DNA of 64,000 nucleotides from Cyclobacteriaceae bacterium (GCA_029881895.1 JAOULS010000001.1:1-64000), one strand, 5' to 3'. Counted from the stretch's first letter, positions 8,701 to 16,828 are shown. A program made the numbers and translations. Notes: generated by a model from the sequence alone, not told the origin.

Positions 8701-9736
8701 AGATGAAAATGAAGAGGGACTAGAATTAGAAGTTGACTCATTGTTAGAGTTAGCTGAAAAATACCTAATGCAAGTTCAATTAAAAGGTCACTATAGAAGT
8801 AAGTCTCTTGAGTTAATTGATTTTTCTAACACCCATTTTTACGGAGGGAAATTACGATTATTACCCAATAGAGAAGACGTAAATTCACAATCTCCAGCCA
8901 TTCGTTTTTTGAAAGTAGATGGAATATGGGAAAACAACACAAATAGAGTAGAAGCCGAAAAAGTGTGTGAAATACTTATTGAAACCATACAGTTACACCC
9001 TAATAAGGGAATAGGAGTAGTCACGTTTAATGCTTTACAGCAAAACTTGATTACTGATATTTTTGAAGAAAAAATGATATTGAAAAAATTATCTATACCA
9101 AGTTCGGTATTTATAAAAAACATTGAGAACATCCAAGGAGATGAAAAGGACATCATTATCTTTTCTACTGCCTACGCCCCTGACACAAGTGGAAGGTTGA
9201 TGATGCAATTTGGAAGTCTAAATATGGAGAATGGTGAAAACCGATTGAATGTAGCTATCACTAGAGCTAGAGAGAAAGTCATTATCGTCACCAGTATTTT
9301 TCCTCAACAATTAAAAGTAGAAACCAGCAAAAATGTAGGACCTAAATTGCTAAAAGAATATCTTAGTTATGCACTAGATGTAAGTGAAGGAAGGTATATT
9401 CCAACAAAACACACCGATGAGGAACATAACAATAGTTGGTACCTAAAAGCACAACTTCAAAATTGGAGTGACTGGCTTGAGAACATAGAATTTACTGATG
9501 AACTTCCATTTTCAGATATTACCATCAAGGAAAATAATACATATCTAGGTTTAATCATCACAGACGACAACTTATATTATCAGAGCGTTTCGATGAAAGA
9601 CACTCATGCTTATACTCCCTTTACGCTGAGTAGTAAGAAATGGAGATTCAAAGGAATATTTAGCAGGGAATATTGGGTAGACCGTGAAGGCGTACATGAA
9701 TCCATCAATAGATTTATTAACAATTCTAGGGAATAA
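5714..9736 (+). CDS. DUF4011-type superfamily 1 helicase with a Vsr-like C-terminal segment
   Basis: 1340 residues. The N-terminal part (about 1-190; LKRLTNLTGNNRSLLLLRLS, then GWPFIKG and RAPLLFFPI) resembles DUF4011. The Upf1-like SF1 motor has Walker A GPPGTGKS at 321-328, Walker B IFDEASQC near 954-961, motif III AGDNKQLRP after it, and motif VI NVAITRAREK near 1179-1188; a long helical insert lies between Walker A and B. Residues about 1277-1330 (YLGLIITDD, YYQSVSMKD, GIFSREYW) follow the pattern of Vsr/MTES_1575 nucleases but with weak catalytic positions. Helicases with this architecture occur in DNA repair and phage-defence settings; here it sits alone after the HhH gene with no defence neighbours. 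Confidence 0.87.
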   Translation: MINILKSYLKRLTNLTGNNRSLLLLRLSTSQFIDINELNFLNTKPSFSIIEDLIARKKKIPLCPDIDPRDKNNNQTSKKLRKIDRMDKFLFEERGSKDLYVGWPFIKGQFMDGTSVRAPLLFFPIQLKLENGKWAIYSRDEVGISFNKSFLLAYAFYNNVKITDDFIEKIIEDFDTDSTVFRTTLYQELKESPIELNFNQSIFENKLQNFEQYTKKDFENAQNTGELKLYPEAVLGIFPQSGSHLVPDYTYLIEEKTPESMESFFESRSSHLTEDHNTVFPGLNFIKRVKEENIITPFKMDAFQENALKAVKEGNSLVIQGPPGTGKSQLICNLISDFISSGKKVLVVSQKRAALDVVYARMKENNAESFVGIVHDFKNDRKKIYEKIANQIHRLDEYKIKNSSLDSIHLERNFTHNCRIIDHITEEMEEFKQVLFDESECGISIKELYLTSNLNEPSVNLKQEYRSFHFNNLNTFINKLELYDTYAQKFNKYDHPFYNRKSFKGHTIHDLSEMKNMIKEMPIYQTEVSDNIEKLLGYGFSIEEADPFNNKVELIKEMLGILKNPEIYTHFQHMQPYSDNETDLLWLTNTERVLMQCYHGVGPELSLNDDELGKFQETLQRNMEARKGLLKLVKWQLFSKDKYFIKRVLVANDLRKNKAGFKIMVEKIDNRLNLAHNLTKLKRQPWLDDIPANLSKVHLQNWFHVQRLALKSKLIFNSIRNFKDYFNIQKLTYIELQQKLNALYVIIKDIPEKKLQWSKYYSEHQIKHILEGGNFEVKVAKALQKDFDALCEYDNLLNSLTSDESKVIEKIYENVEQHDRDSLIKLFGNSIRLAWIDHIETKFPILRIVSSSKFQKMEKELQDAVKDKLLASNDILLLKARERTYENLEYNRLNNRVTYRDLNHQVTKKRKIWPLRKLISELKHELFDLVPVWLASPESASAIFPMEQFFDLVIFDEASQCFTEKGIPSIYRGKQIVIAGDNKQLRPNDLYKIRYEDENEEGLELEVDSLLELAEKYLMQVQLKGHYRSKSLELIDFSNTHFYGGKLRLLPNREDVNSQSPAIRFLKVDGIWENNTNRVEAEKVCEILIETIQLHPNKGIGVVTFNALQQNLITDIFEEKMILKKLSIPSSVFIKNIENIQGDEKDIIIFSTAYAPDTSGRLMMQFGSLNMENGENRLNVAITRAREKVIIVTSIFPQQLKVETSKNVGPKLLKEYLSYALDVSEGRYIPTKHTDEEHNNSWYLKAQLQNWSDWLENIEFTDELPFSDITIKENNTYLGLIITDDNLYYQSVSMKDTHAYTPFTLSSKKWRFKGIFSREYWVDREGVHESINRFINNSRE

Positions 9737-9898
9737 AAACAGAGCAAATACATTTAAAATAAAACTATTGATAAAGCACTATTTTCAACTTTCTGAAAAT
9801 GGATTTTGACTAGCATACCCCTTCACCCTTTACAAAAGGGGAATAGTTGTTTATTCAGAAGGCTGAAAATATTTAAATTCGTTTGCCTTGGGCATAAA

Positions 9899-9930
9899 AA
9901 AAGGGTCGTCTTAATAAAGACGACCCTTTT
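9899..9930. terminator. Bidirectional intrinsic terminator
   Basis: A perfect 14-bp stem (aaaagggtcgtctt at 9899-9912, aagacgaccctttt at 9917-9930) with a 4-base loop lies between the convergent helicase and FecR-like genes, with A/T runs on both sides. It should stop transcription from both directions. A smaller hairpin, cccttt/aaaggg at 9826-9840, precedes it in the same gap. Confidence 0.85.
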
Positions 9931-9948
9931 AACTATTTTTTCTTATTA

Positions 9949-10869
9949 TTAATTCAATCCATTTCTGAATAAAAACTCTTCATAAGCTTCTTGGTAGCTT
10001 TCCACTTCAGGAGCTATTTTTATAGCTTCTTCATAATAATACAAAGCATCTAAAAGCAACCTACTTTCTTCGTAAAAACCAGCTAAAATATAGTTGTTTA
10101 AAGCATTTTGTGTGTCTACTTCGCTCATTAATTCACCTAAATTTGCTTTCACCATTTCCATTTTATCATTAGGCAAACGCTTTATTGCTACTTCTTCAGA
10201 TTTCATTTCTTCATTCCCTTTCACACTAACCGTCACTAATAAAGCGGCTTCATTTTTAATTTTATCTGACGTTAAATCCAATAAATATTTATTTGTGGAA
10301 CTTTCTACAGACAATAATTCATCACCAAACATATTTACCACATTTACGATAAACACATTTTCTCCTTCAACATTTCCCCACTCAATTAAAGCTTGGCTAT
10401 TATATACGTCTACTGAATTCGGCACATATACGTTGATACTTGAATTAACTACTGCTCTGTGTACAGCTCCTGTAGCACTTAACCTACCCGTTTTCTTGTC
10501 TGCTGACATCTTACTTAACACAAAGTCAGCATATTTATTAGCCACGTTAGATCCTCCAGTAGAAATTTTTGCTGCTAAATCCGAGATCTTATGAGTACCC
10601 GATTCTTTTAGTTCTAATGTTTTTCCACTATTATGTACTAAACCCAAATAAGCATTTTCGGAAAGTTTTAATTCCTCACCATCTTTCAAAGAAGCACCCG
10701 TTTTTAAAGGCTTCCATTCATTACCAACTTTCACTTCGTTAGCCCCCTTATTCGCCAGTACTTTAAACGTATAACTTTGCCCATTTACTGAAGTGCCAAC
10801 CAATAGTAATGAGATTGTTAAAATTGAAATTAAAGATTTCATAGCCTTTTTTGTTATTTTATTATTCAC
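9949..10869 (-). CDS. Secreted FecR-like protein with a C-terminal TPR-like segment
   Basis: 306 residues with a signal peptide (MKSLISILTISLLLVGTSVNGQ; a start at ATG 10842 instead of 10869 is possible). Residues about 35-105 (VKVGNEWKPLKTGASLKDGE, then an LxLSENAYLGLVHNSG pattern) have the beta-rich form of FecR/SH3-like periplasmic domains. The end, residues about 245-306, looks like one or two TPR helix pairs (ALNNYILAGFYEESRLLLDA). It lies 21 bases downstream of the CHASE2 gene and is almost certainly its periplasmic partner. Function unknown. Confidence 0.7.
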   Translation of the reverse strand: MNNKITKKAMKSLISILTISLLLVGTSVNGQSYTFKVLANKGANEVKVGNEWKPLKTGASLKDGEELKLSENAYLGLVHNSGKTLELKESGTHKISDLAAKISTGGSNVANKYADFVLSKMSADKKTGRLSATGAVHRAVVNSSINVYVPNSVDVYNSQALIEWGNVEGENVFIVNVVNMFGDELLSVESSTNKYLLDLTSDKIKNEAALLVTVSVKGNEEMKSEEVAIKRLPNDKMEMVKANLGELMSEVDTQNALNNYILAGFYEESRLLLDALYYYEEAIKIAPEVESYQEAYEEFLFRNGLN

Positions 10870-10890
10870 TTTTATAGTATTCTATACTCT

Positions 10891-12231
10891 TTATTCTTTT
10901 TTAAACCCTAAGGTAATCAGTTTATTCCAAGTATTTTTATTTATTACATTTTTTATCACCCCGAAATAGATTTCGAGTAAATCCCCTACCAATGCTATGC
11001 CAAAAAAGGCGATCGCCAATTCTAGTTTAAAACTGTACTTGGAGAAAATAAATATCACAAAAATAGTAAGTACGATTATCTCAACTATCTGAATAAGTTT
11101 AGTTATTCCATCATACCATGCGCCCATTCTAATATATATTATTGAAAAAAAATACACATTAATATACAATAATCCAATACCTATCAACCCCTCAATAAAA
11201 CTATTAAATCCATTTATATAATCATCATTCAATACCATAGAAATGATATTTGCGTGTATTACAGGTCCATACATATCAGGGTTTGCTCGTCCAGCTATTT
11301 TAGAATTAAGAGGTGTGAAAAATTTATCCTCCCATTGAGGAGCTCCCAACTGATTTCCTAAATACCCGAATAGCACAATTTTACCTTCAACCATTTCAGG
11401 TGCAAAGTCTTCATTCATTACCTGATCCCAATCTAGTGCTTCATACCTCATGTATTTATCTTCCATTCTCCTTTCGGTAAATGTTCCATAAATTTCATCA
11501 TAATAAAATGGCGATAGAAAAATATCTCCTCGAAAATTCACTACTTCATAATCATTCTTCCTCTTTAGATACGTTTCAAGCTTTGTAGAATCATACAATA
11601 CGGCCATTTTAGCACCAAAAGCAATATAACTTTCTTCATCTTTTATAGTGGTTCGTATTCTTGGAAAAGCTCTACATATTTTAATATCCTCTTGAAATTC
11701 AGCCTGAGTATCTAAATTAGCCATCCCGAAATGGACATTTTCAATAAATATAGAATCAGATTTATACCAAAAATCAAATATTTCTTCTCCTTCCTCAACA
11801 GCCTCTTTTAATGAGTCGGTTTGATCAATTTTAGCTACCATAACTATTTCCGCATTGGCATTAGCTATTGCAGAGGCTAGGCTTAAGGTAGCCAATGTAT
11901 CACTTCCATACCCCTTAAAAAAGCTATCGATTCCTATTACTTTTGGTTTGTACTTATCAATTATACGTATTTGTTCTGCAATCCCCCCCCTTCCTAATGG
12001 ACCAAAATTCACGATTACAACATTATTATCAGGAGGAACAGTATCTCTTAATTCAGAAAAAGTGTAGTCTGTGATTTCCAAATCGGCCAATGCCTGACCA
12101 ATAGCATCAAATCCATCTAAATTAACATGCTTCGTTCCTTCTTGCAATAATGCCATAAATAGCAATATAAATACAGTAGCATAAATGCTTTCTAGCCATA
12201 TATTTCCAATATCAGATTTTTTCCTAGGCAT
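10891..12231 (-). CDS. CHASE2 domain-containing membrane protein without an output domain
   Basis: 446 residues: one transmembrane helix near 10-30, a large extracytoplasmic CHASE2 domain (about 30-340; features VVIVNFGPLGRGG, PKVIGIDSFFKGYGSD, EGKIVLFGYLGNQLG), then three or four transmembrane helices (about 345-430) and a short cytoplasmic tail. CHASE2 is normally the sensor of adenylate cyclases, kinases or diguanylate cyclases; none of these is attached here. It is co-directional with the FecR-like gene and divergent from meaB. An eight-C run at 11983-11990 encodes Arg-Gly-Gly. The ligand is unknown. Confidence 0.88.
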   Translation of the reverse strand: MPRKKSDIGNIWLESIYATVFILLFMALLQEGTKHVNLDGFDAIGQALADLEITDYTFSELRDTVPPDNNVVIVNFGPLGRGGIAEQIRIIDKYKPKVIGIDSFFKGYGSDTLATLSLASAIANANAEIVMVAKIDQTDSLKEAVEEGEEIFDFWYKSDSIFIENVHFGMANLDTQAEFQEDIKICRAFPRIRTTIKDEESYIAFGAKMAVLYDSTKLETYLKRKNDYEVVNFRGDIFLSPFYYDEIYGTFTERRMEDKYMRYEALDWDQVMNEDFAPEMVEGKIVLFGYLGNQLGAPQWEDKFFTPLNSKIAGRANPDMYGPVIHANIISMVLNDDYINGFNSFIEGLIGIGLLYINVYFFSIIYIRMGAWYDGITKLIQIVEIIVLTIFVIFIFSKYSFKLELAIAFFGIALVGDLLEIYFGVIKNVINKNTWNKLITLGFKKE

Positions 12232-12329
12232 AATTATTTATTCAAATTAAAAATGAATATAATAAAAAAAAGGAAATTTCAAGGTACTTCATGTATCTTA
12301 ACTAGTGAGTTATTACTTTTAACTTTAAT

Positions 12330-13328
12330 ATGAGTCTCAAAAGAAAAAATAGATTAAGTATTGATTCATTCTACGATGGAATTTTATCGGGAGATAAAGT
12401 TATCCTTAGTAGAGCGATCACACTTACTGAAAGTACACTTCTGGAAGATCAAATACTATCGACTACTCTCATCGATAAATTACTTCCACATACGGGCAAT
12501 TCTATCCGAGTAGGGATTACAGGCGTACCTGGAGTGGGTAAGAGCACATTTATAGAAGCACTAGGTGAAAAAATTACTGCAACTCATAAAAAACTAGCTG
12601 TATTAGCCATTGATCCTACGAGTCAGCGGAGTGGAGGAAGTATATTAGGTGATAAAACACGCATGGAACTATTATCATCCAATCCAAATGCCTACATAAG
12701 GCCCACGGCTTCGCAAAACACACTTGGAGGAGTAGCAAATAAAACAAGAGAGGCCATGTTACTTTGTGAAGCCACAGGATATGAGGTGATATTCATTGAA
12801 ACCGTTGGTGTAGGCCAATCAGAGGTAGCTGTAAAAGGAATGATAGATTTCTTTTTATTGCTGATGTTAGCGGGTGCGGGAGATGAATTACAAGGCATAA
12901 AAAAAGGAATTATGGAAATGGCTGATGGCATCGCTATTACAAAAGCTGATGGTGACAACCTTGCACCTACAAAAAGAGCTAAAGTTGAGTATTCAAACGC
13001 TCTTCATTTGTTCCCACCGTCAGAAGCTGGTTGGTATCCAGAAGTTCATACTTGCTCATCTATTACAGGAGAGGGGTTGGAAAACATTTGGAATATGATT
13101 GAAAAACAAATAGCTCATACAAAAGAAAATGGCTATTTTAAAAGCTATAGAGAAAGCCAAAACACTTTATGGATGGAAAGCATCATATTAGATCAACTAA
13201 CGTCTAATTTTTATTCAAATAAGGAAATAAAAAACTCAATAGATAAAATAAAAAGCAAAATCCAGAATGGGGAAATGTCGCCTAAAAATGGAGCAAATAT
13301 CCTTTTACAAACCTATTTAAACAAATAA
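12330..13328 (+). CDS. meaB: Methylmalonyl-CoA mutase-associated GTPase MeaB (ArgK family)
   Basis: 332-residue G3E-type P-loop GTPase. Walker A GVPGVGKS is at residues 65-72, followed by the family segments DPTSQRSGGSILGDKTRM and IETVGVGQSEVAV (Walker B/base region) and the guanine-binding ITKADGDN. MeaB loads and protects adenosylcobalamin on methylmalonyl-CoA mutase. The mutase genes are not in the window. The next gene, a BtuF-like lipoprotein, starts one base after its stop, so the two form an operon joining B12 uptake to B12 use. Confidence 0.95.
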   Translation: MSLKRKNRLSIDSFYDGILSGDKVILSRAITLTESTLLEDQILSTTLIDKLLPHTGNSIRVGITGVPGVGKSTFIEALGEKITATHKKLAVLAIDPTSQRSGGSILGDKTRMELLSSNPNAYIRPTASQNTLGGVANKTREAMLLCEATGYEVIFIETVGVGQSEVAVKGMIDFFLLLMLAGAGDELQGIKKGIMEMADGIAITKADGDNLAPTKRAKVEYSNALHLFPPSEAGWYPEVHTCSSITGEGLENIWNMIEKQIAHTKENGYFKSYRESQNTLWMESIILDQLTSNFYSNKEIKNSIDKIKSKIQNGEMSPKNGANILLQTYLNK

Positions 13329-13329
13329 T

Positions 13330-14487
13330 ATGAGAGGAATAATAAATACAACGCTTCTTTTTTTATTAATTTTCGAAGGCTGCACCACAAAAAAAAACAC
13401 CCTTCCTATTCTTCAAAACCCTTCACCTGAAAAGAGTACTATTTTAAAATATGCCACTAATTTCAAAGTTCTTAATGAAGGTAATCATAAAATTATTGAA
13501 GTCATCGAACCTTATTCTGGTGCTAAGTCAAGTTTAAAATATCGTCTTATTCCCAAAATTGAAAAAGCAGAAAATGACGGAGCAACATTTAAGGAGATCA
13601 TCATTTACACACCCATTGAAACCTTAGTATGCACATCCACTACGCACATTGCTCCTTTGGATATGCTAAACGTCTCGAATAAATTAACTGGATTTCCTTC
13701 TACACACTATATTTCTTCTGAAAAGGTAAGAAGCCAAGTACTATCAGGCAAGACCATCGAATTAGGAAAGGATAATGATTTAAACATAGAATTGCTGATC
13801 GAACTATCTCCTGAAATCGTTATGAGTTATAGTATGACTGGGGATTATGGTCAACTTTCAACCATTGAGAAAATAGGAATTCCAGTAGTACAAAATGCTG
13901 AATACCTTGAAAAAACACCTCTAGGGAGAGCTGAATGGATAAAATTTATAGCCTTATTTTTCGAAAAAGAACTACAGGCCGATTCGATTTTTAATGAAAT
14001 TGAGGAAAATTATAACTACGTTAAAACTACAGCAAAAAACACCCCTTCCAGACCAACCGTAATGAGTGGAGTAGTTTATGGAGACACTTGGTATGTACCA
14101 GGGGGGGGAAGCTGGATGGCTAAATTTTTTCGTGATGCGCAAACGAACTATTTATGGGCTAATGAAGTTTCAACAGGAAGCTTACAACTCAGTTTCGAAG
14201 GAGTATATGAAAAAGCCCAAAATGCTGATTTTTGGATTGGAGCAGGCAATTACTTTTCTTTAGACGAGCTAAAAAACACAGATCATCGCTACCAGAATTT
14301 CAAAACTTTCACTACCAAAAGCATATTCACCTACAATGCACGAGTAATAGAAAATGGTGGAAATGATTATTTTGAGTCAGGTTTTTCACGACCCGACATT
14401 GTACTGAGTGATTTAGTTAAAATTATACATCCCGAACTTTTACCCTCTCATAAACTATACTACTTCCGTGAATTGGATAAGAAGTAA
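13330..14487 (+). CDS. Periplasmic-binding lipoprotein of a cobalamin/iron-chelate ABC importer (BtuF-like)
   Basis: 385 residues with a lipoprotein-type signal (LLFLLIFEGC, Cys18 lipidated) and a type III periplasmic-binding fold (PF01497 family): ETLVCTSTTHIAPLDML, then IELLIELSPEIVMSYS, and a second lobe with VVYGDTWYVPGGGSWMAKFF. The partner FecCD permease and ATPase are probably those at the left edge, about 12 kb away. Coupling to meaB argues for corrinoid rather than siderophore; this is inference. A run of eight G (14101-14108) encodes three glycines and is a possible slippage site, but the frame is intact. Confidence 0.85.
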   Translation: MRGIINTTLLFLLIFEGCTTKKNTLPILQNPSPEKSTILKYATNFKVLNEGNHKIIEVIEPYSGAKSSLKYRLIPKIEKAENDGATFKEIIIYTPIETLVCTSTTHIAPLDMLNVSNKLTGFPSTHYISSEKVRSQVLSGKTIELGKDNDLNIELLIELSPEIVMSYSMTGDYGQLSTIEKIGIPVVQNAEYLEKTPLGRAEWIKFIALFFEKELQADSIFNEIEENYNYVKTTAKNTPSRPTVMSGVVYGDTWYVPGGGSWMAKFFRDAQTNYLWANEVSTGSLQLSFEGVYEKAQNADFWIGAGNYFSLDELKNTDHRYQNFKTFTTKSIFTYNARVIENGGNDYFESGFSRPDIVLSDLVKIIHPELLPSHKLYYFRELDKK

Positions 14488-14495
14488 ACAAAATA

Positions 14496-15591
14496 CTATT
14501 CTTTATCTTTCATATTAGTTCCTAACAAGAAGGCTTTAATATAGTCATCCAAGTCACCATCTAGGACATTTTGGACATCTGTACGCTCTACGCCTGTACG
14601 AGCATCTTTTATAAGTTTATAGGGGTGTAATACATAATTTCTGATTTGCGAACCAAAATCAATGCGCATTTTGCCGCTTTCTACCTTATCACGTTCGGCA
14701 TTTCGCTTTTCAACTTCAACTTGGTACAATCTAGATTTTAGCATTTTCATTGCTAATTCACGATTAGCCAACTGAGAACGTTCGATGGAACAAATTACTA
14801 CTATCCCAGAAGGCTTGTGTGTTAATTGCACTTTAGTCTCCACTTTGTTTACATTCTGTCCACCTGCTCCCCCAGATCGTGAAGTTTGTAACTCTACATC
14901 CGCAGGATTAACATCTATTTCTATCGTGTCATCTACGATGGGGTAGACATATACCGAAGCAAAAGAAGTATGTCTTCTTCCTCCAGAATCGAAGGGAGAT
15001 ATACGCACTAAACGATGAACCCCTATTTCTGATTTTAAGTTTCCAAAAGCAAAATCACCAACAAATTCTAACGTGGCTGATTTTATTCCTGCCACATCTC
15101 CCGACTGATAATTTACCTGCTTTACTTTATACCCTTTTTTCTCTCCCCACATGATATACATCCTGTTGATTATATCAGCCCAATCCTGACTTTCGGTGCC
15201 ACCTGCCCCCGGATTTATCTCCAACATAGCACCGAGTTGATCTTCTTTACCGCTCAGCATTTTCTTAAACTCTAGTTCCTCTACGGAAGCCTCCACTTGA
15301 GTATATTCTGTGTTGATTTCCTCCTCATCAACCTCTCCCAACTCATGAAATTCATTTAGTGTACTCAAGTCTTCAAATGCACTATTCACTTTTGTAAAAG
15401 CATCTGTCCAATATTTTTTGGACTTAATTTCTAAAAGCACTTTTTCTGCCTCTTTTGGGTTGTTCCAAAATCCTTCTTGTGCGGTAAGCAACTCCTCCTC
15501 TTCTACTTCTTTAACTTTAACATCGTAGTCAAAGATACCTCCCCAAAGCCTCTATACGGGCTTTCAGATCTTTCAGTTGATCTGTCGTCAT
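14496..15591 (-). CDS. prfB: Peptide chain release factor 2, with programmed +1 frameshift
   Basis: RF2 ends translation at UGA and UAA. The product is 364 residues: SPF (198-200) is the stop-codon reading motif and GGQ (243-245, in [11 protein letters not shown]) triggers peptide release. The gene starts at ATG 15591 ([20 protein letters not shown]); codon 21 is an in-frame TGA at 15531-15529. A +1 slip at CTT-TGA-C continues with [20 protein letters not shown] into the long frame. Reading the gene only from an internal ATG at 15491 would lose 33 residues. It converges with the BtuF-like gene. Confidence 0.96.
15528..15544 (-). promoter_or_regulatory. prfB programmed +1 frameshift site
   Basis: Minus-strand order: GGGGAGG (15544-15538, internal Shine-Dalgarno-like), TAT, the slippery CTT (15534-15532), in-frame TGA (15531-15529), C. 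This matches the well-known bacterial RF2 autoregulatory site, in which low RF2 lets the ribosome pause at UGA and slip forward by one base. The SD-like element has the usual 3-base spacing to CTT. Confidence 0.96.
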
Positions 15592-15643
15592 ATTGAAAAT
15601 AGTTTAATTGTAATTTTTGGTTGTATATAAGAATGGTAATGTA

Positions 15644-16699
15644 CTATTTTACTTTATAAACCCATCCGAATTTATCTTCTTTTCTTCCAGTTCTTATGGC
15701 ATCTAGCTCATTTAATATTCTATTAGAAAAAGCATCTGCAGGTTTTTTAGGTAAATCATAGTCTACCCCTTCATGTCCAATAGTAGCAATATGCGCTATG
15801 GTAGCGGCAGTACCTGCACCAAATGCTTCTTTCAATCTACCTGATTTTATAGCATCAATTAGTTCTGTCACTTCTAACTTTCTTTCCTCCACTTTCATCC
15901 CCCAATCACGCGCTAAAGTAAGCACACTATCTCTAGTAATTCCTTTTAAAATAGTATCTCCAGCAGGTGCGGTAACAAGTACATCATCCAAAACAAAAAG
16001 AACATTCATAGTCCCAGCCTCTTCAATGTACTTATGCTCTTTGCCATCCGTCCATATTAGCTGATCGTATCCTTTTTCTTGAGCCAGCTTAGCTGGATAT
16101 AGTGACCCTCCATAATTTCCTCCTGCTTTAGCATAACCAGTACCTCCTTCTACAGCACGGGCATATTTCGTTTCTATTTTCACCCTCACAGGTTTACTGT
16201 AGTACTTACCAACAGGACAAGTAATAATCATAAAATCAAAATCATCTGAAGGTCTGATACCAATATATTCATCGGCTGAAAACATGAATGGACGAATATA
16301 AAGAGAAGTGCTTTCTGCACTTGGAACCCATTTTTCATCTAATTTTATTAGTTGACTAAGCCCTTCCATGAACACCTCTTCACTTATATGGGGCATACAC
16401 ATTCTATCGGCTGATATGTTGAGTCTTTTGAAATTATCCAACGGACGAAACAATAATATCTCACCTTCAGGTGAGCGATAGGCCTTCATTCCTTCGAAAA
16501 TAGACTGCCCATAATGTATTGATGGCGAAGCAGGGCTTATCGACAAGTCACGATAAGGAAGTATTTTATTTACTCCCCATTCTCCTTTGCGATATTTAGA
16601 AATAAACATATGATCGGAATATACTTTCCCGAATTGGATATCATCAAAATCTACGCGAGTAAGTTTAGAGTTTTCTATTTGTTCTATTTCAATATTCAT
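15644..16699 (-). CDS. ilvE: Branched-chain amino acid aminotransferase
   Basis: PLP-dependent class IV aminotransferase for the last step of valine, leucine and isoleucine synthesis and the first step of their breakdown. About 351 residues. Marks are SIHYGQSIFEGMKAYR near the N-terminus, the PLP lysine in YAKAGGNYGGSL, and the phosphate-binding EEAGTMNVLFV and GTAATIAHI segments. I prefer ATG 16699 (MNIEIEQIENSKL); ATG 16711 is possible. It has its own upstream promoter and a leader hairpin. Confidence 0.95.
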   Translation of the reverse strand: MNIEIEQIENSKLTRVDFDDIQFGKVYSDHMFISKYRKGEWGVNKILPYRDLSISPASPSIHYGQSIFEGMKAYRSPEGEILLFRPLDNFKRLNISADRMCMPHISEEVFMEGLSQLIKLDEKWVPSAESTSLYIRPFMFSADEYIGIRPSDDFDFMIITCPVGKYYSKPVRVKIETKYARAVEGGTGYAKAGGNYGGSLYPAKLAQEKGYDQLIWTDGKEHKYIEEAGTMNVLFVLDDVLVTAPAGDTILKGITRDSVLTLARDWGMKVEERKLEVTELIDAIKSGRLKEAFGAGTAATIAHIATIGHEGVDYDLPKKPADAFSNRILNELDAIRTGRKEDKFGWVYKVK

Positions 16700-16762
16700 T
16701 GTATCGATCATATCTATTCAACTATTTAGGTAAGAAAAAATGACTACTTTTTTCACAAACCT

Positions 16763-16778
16763 CCTAACAAACGTTAGG
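16763..16778 (-). promoter_or_regulatory. Hairpin in the ilvE leader
   Basis: cctaac (16763-16768) and gttagg (16773-16778) form a stem around a 4-base loop, and the flanking cct/ggg bases (16760-16762, 16779-16781) lengthen it to 9 pairs with one wobble. It lies between the -7 box and the start codon, at the very 5' end of the expected transcript. Role unknown; no leader peptide or T-tract was found, so attenuation is not supported. Confidence 0.4.
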
Positions 16779-16783
16779 GGGTG

Positions 16784-16791
16784 CAAATGTA
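16784..16791 (-). promoter_or_regulatory. Promoter -7 box upstream of ilvE
   Basis: TACATTTG on the minus strand fits TAnnTTTG exactly. A TTG lies roughly 22 bases upstream, a slightly wide -33 spacing. The expected leader is about 80 bases. Confidence 0.5.
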
Positions 16792-16828
16792 ATAAATATC
16801 AACGTAAAAAACACGCAATATCAAAAAC

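Noticed and set aside
5714-9736. A phage-defence island around the helicase
   Set aside because: The neighbours are core genes, with no methylase, integrase, tRNA or second defence gene; only the domain architecture hints at defence.
9818-9841. cccctt...aagggg inverted repeat as a mobile-element end
   Set aside because: Short, single in the window, next to a normal terminator; no transposase or duplication.
10094-10594. 166-codon plus-strand frame opposite the FecR-like gene
   Set aside because: Shadow of a gene with a signal peptide and recognisable domains; no start signal or homology pattern of its own.
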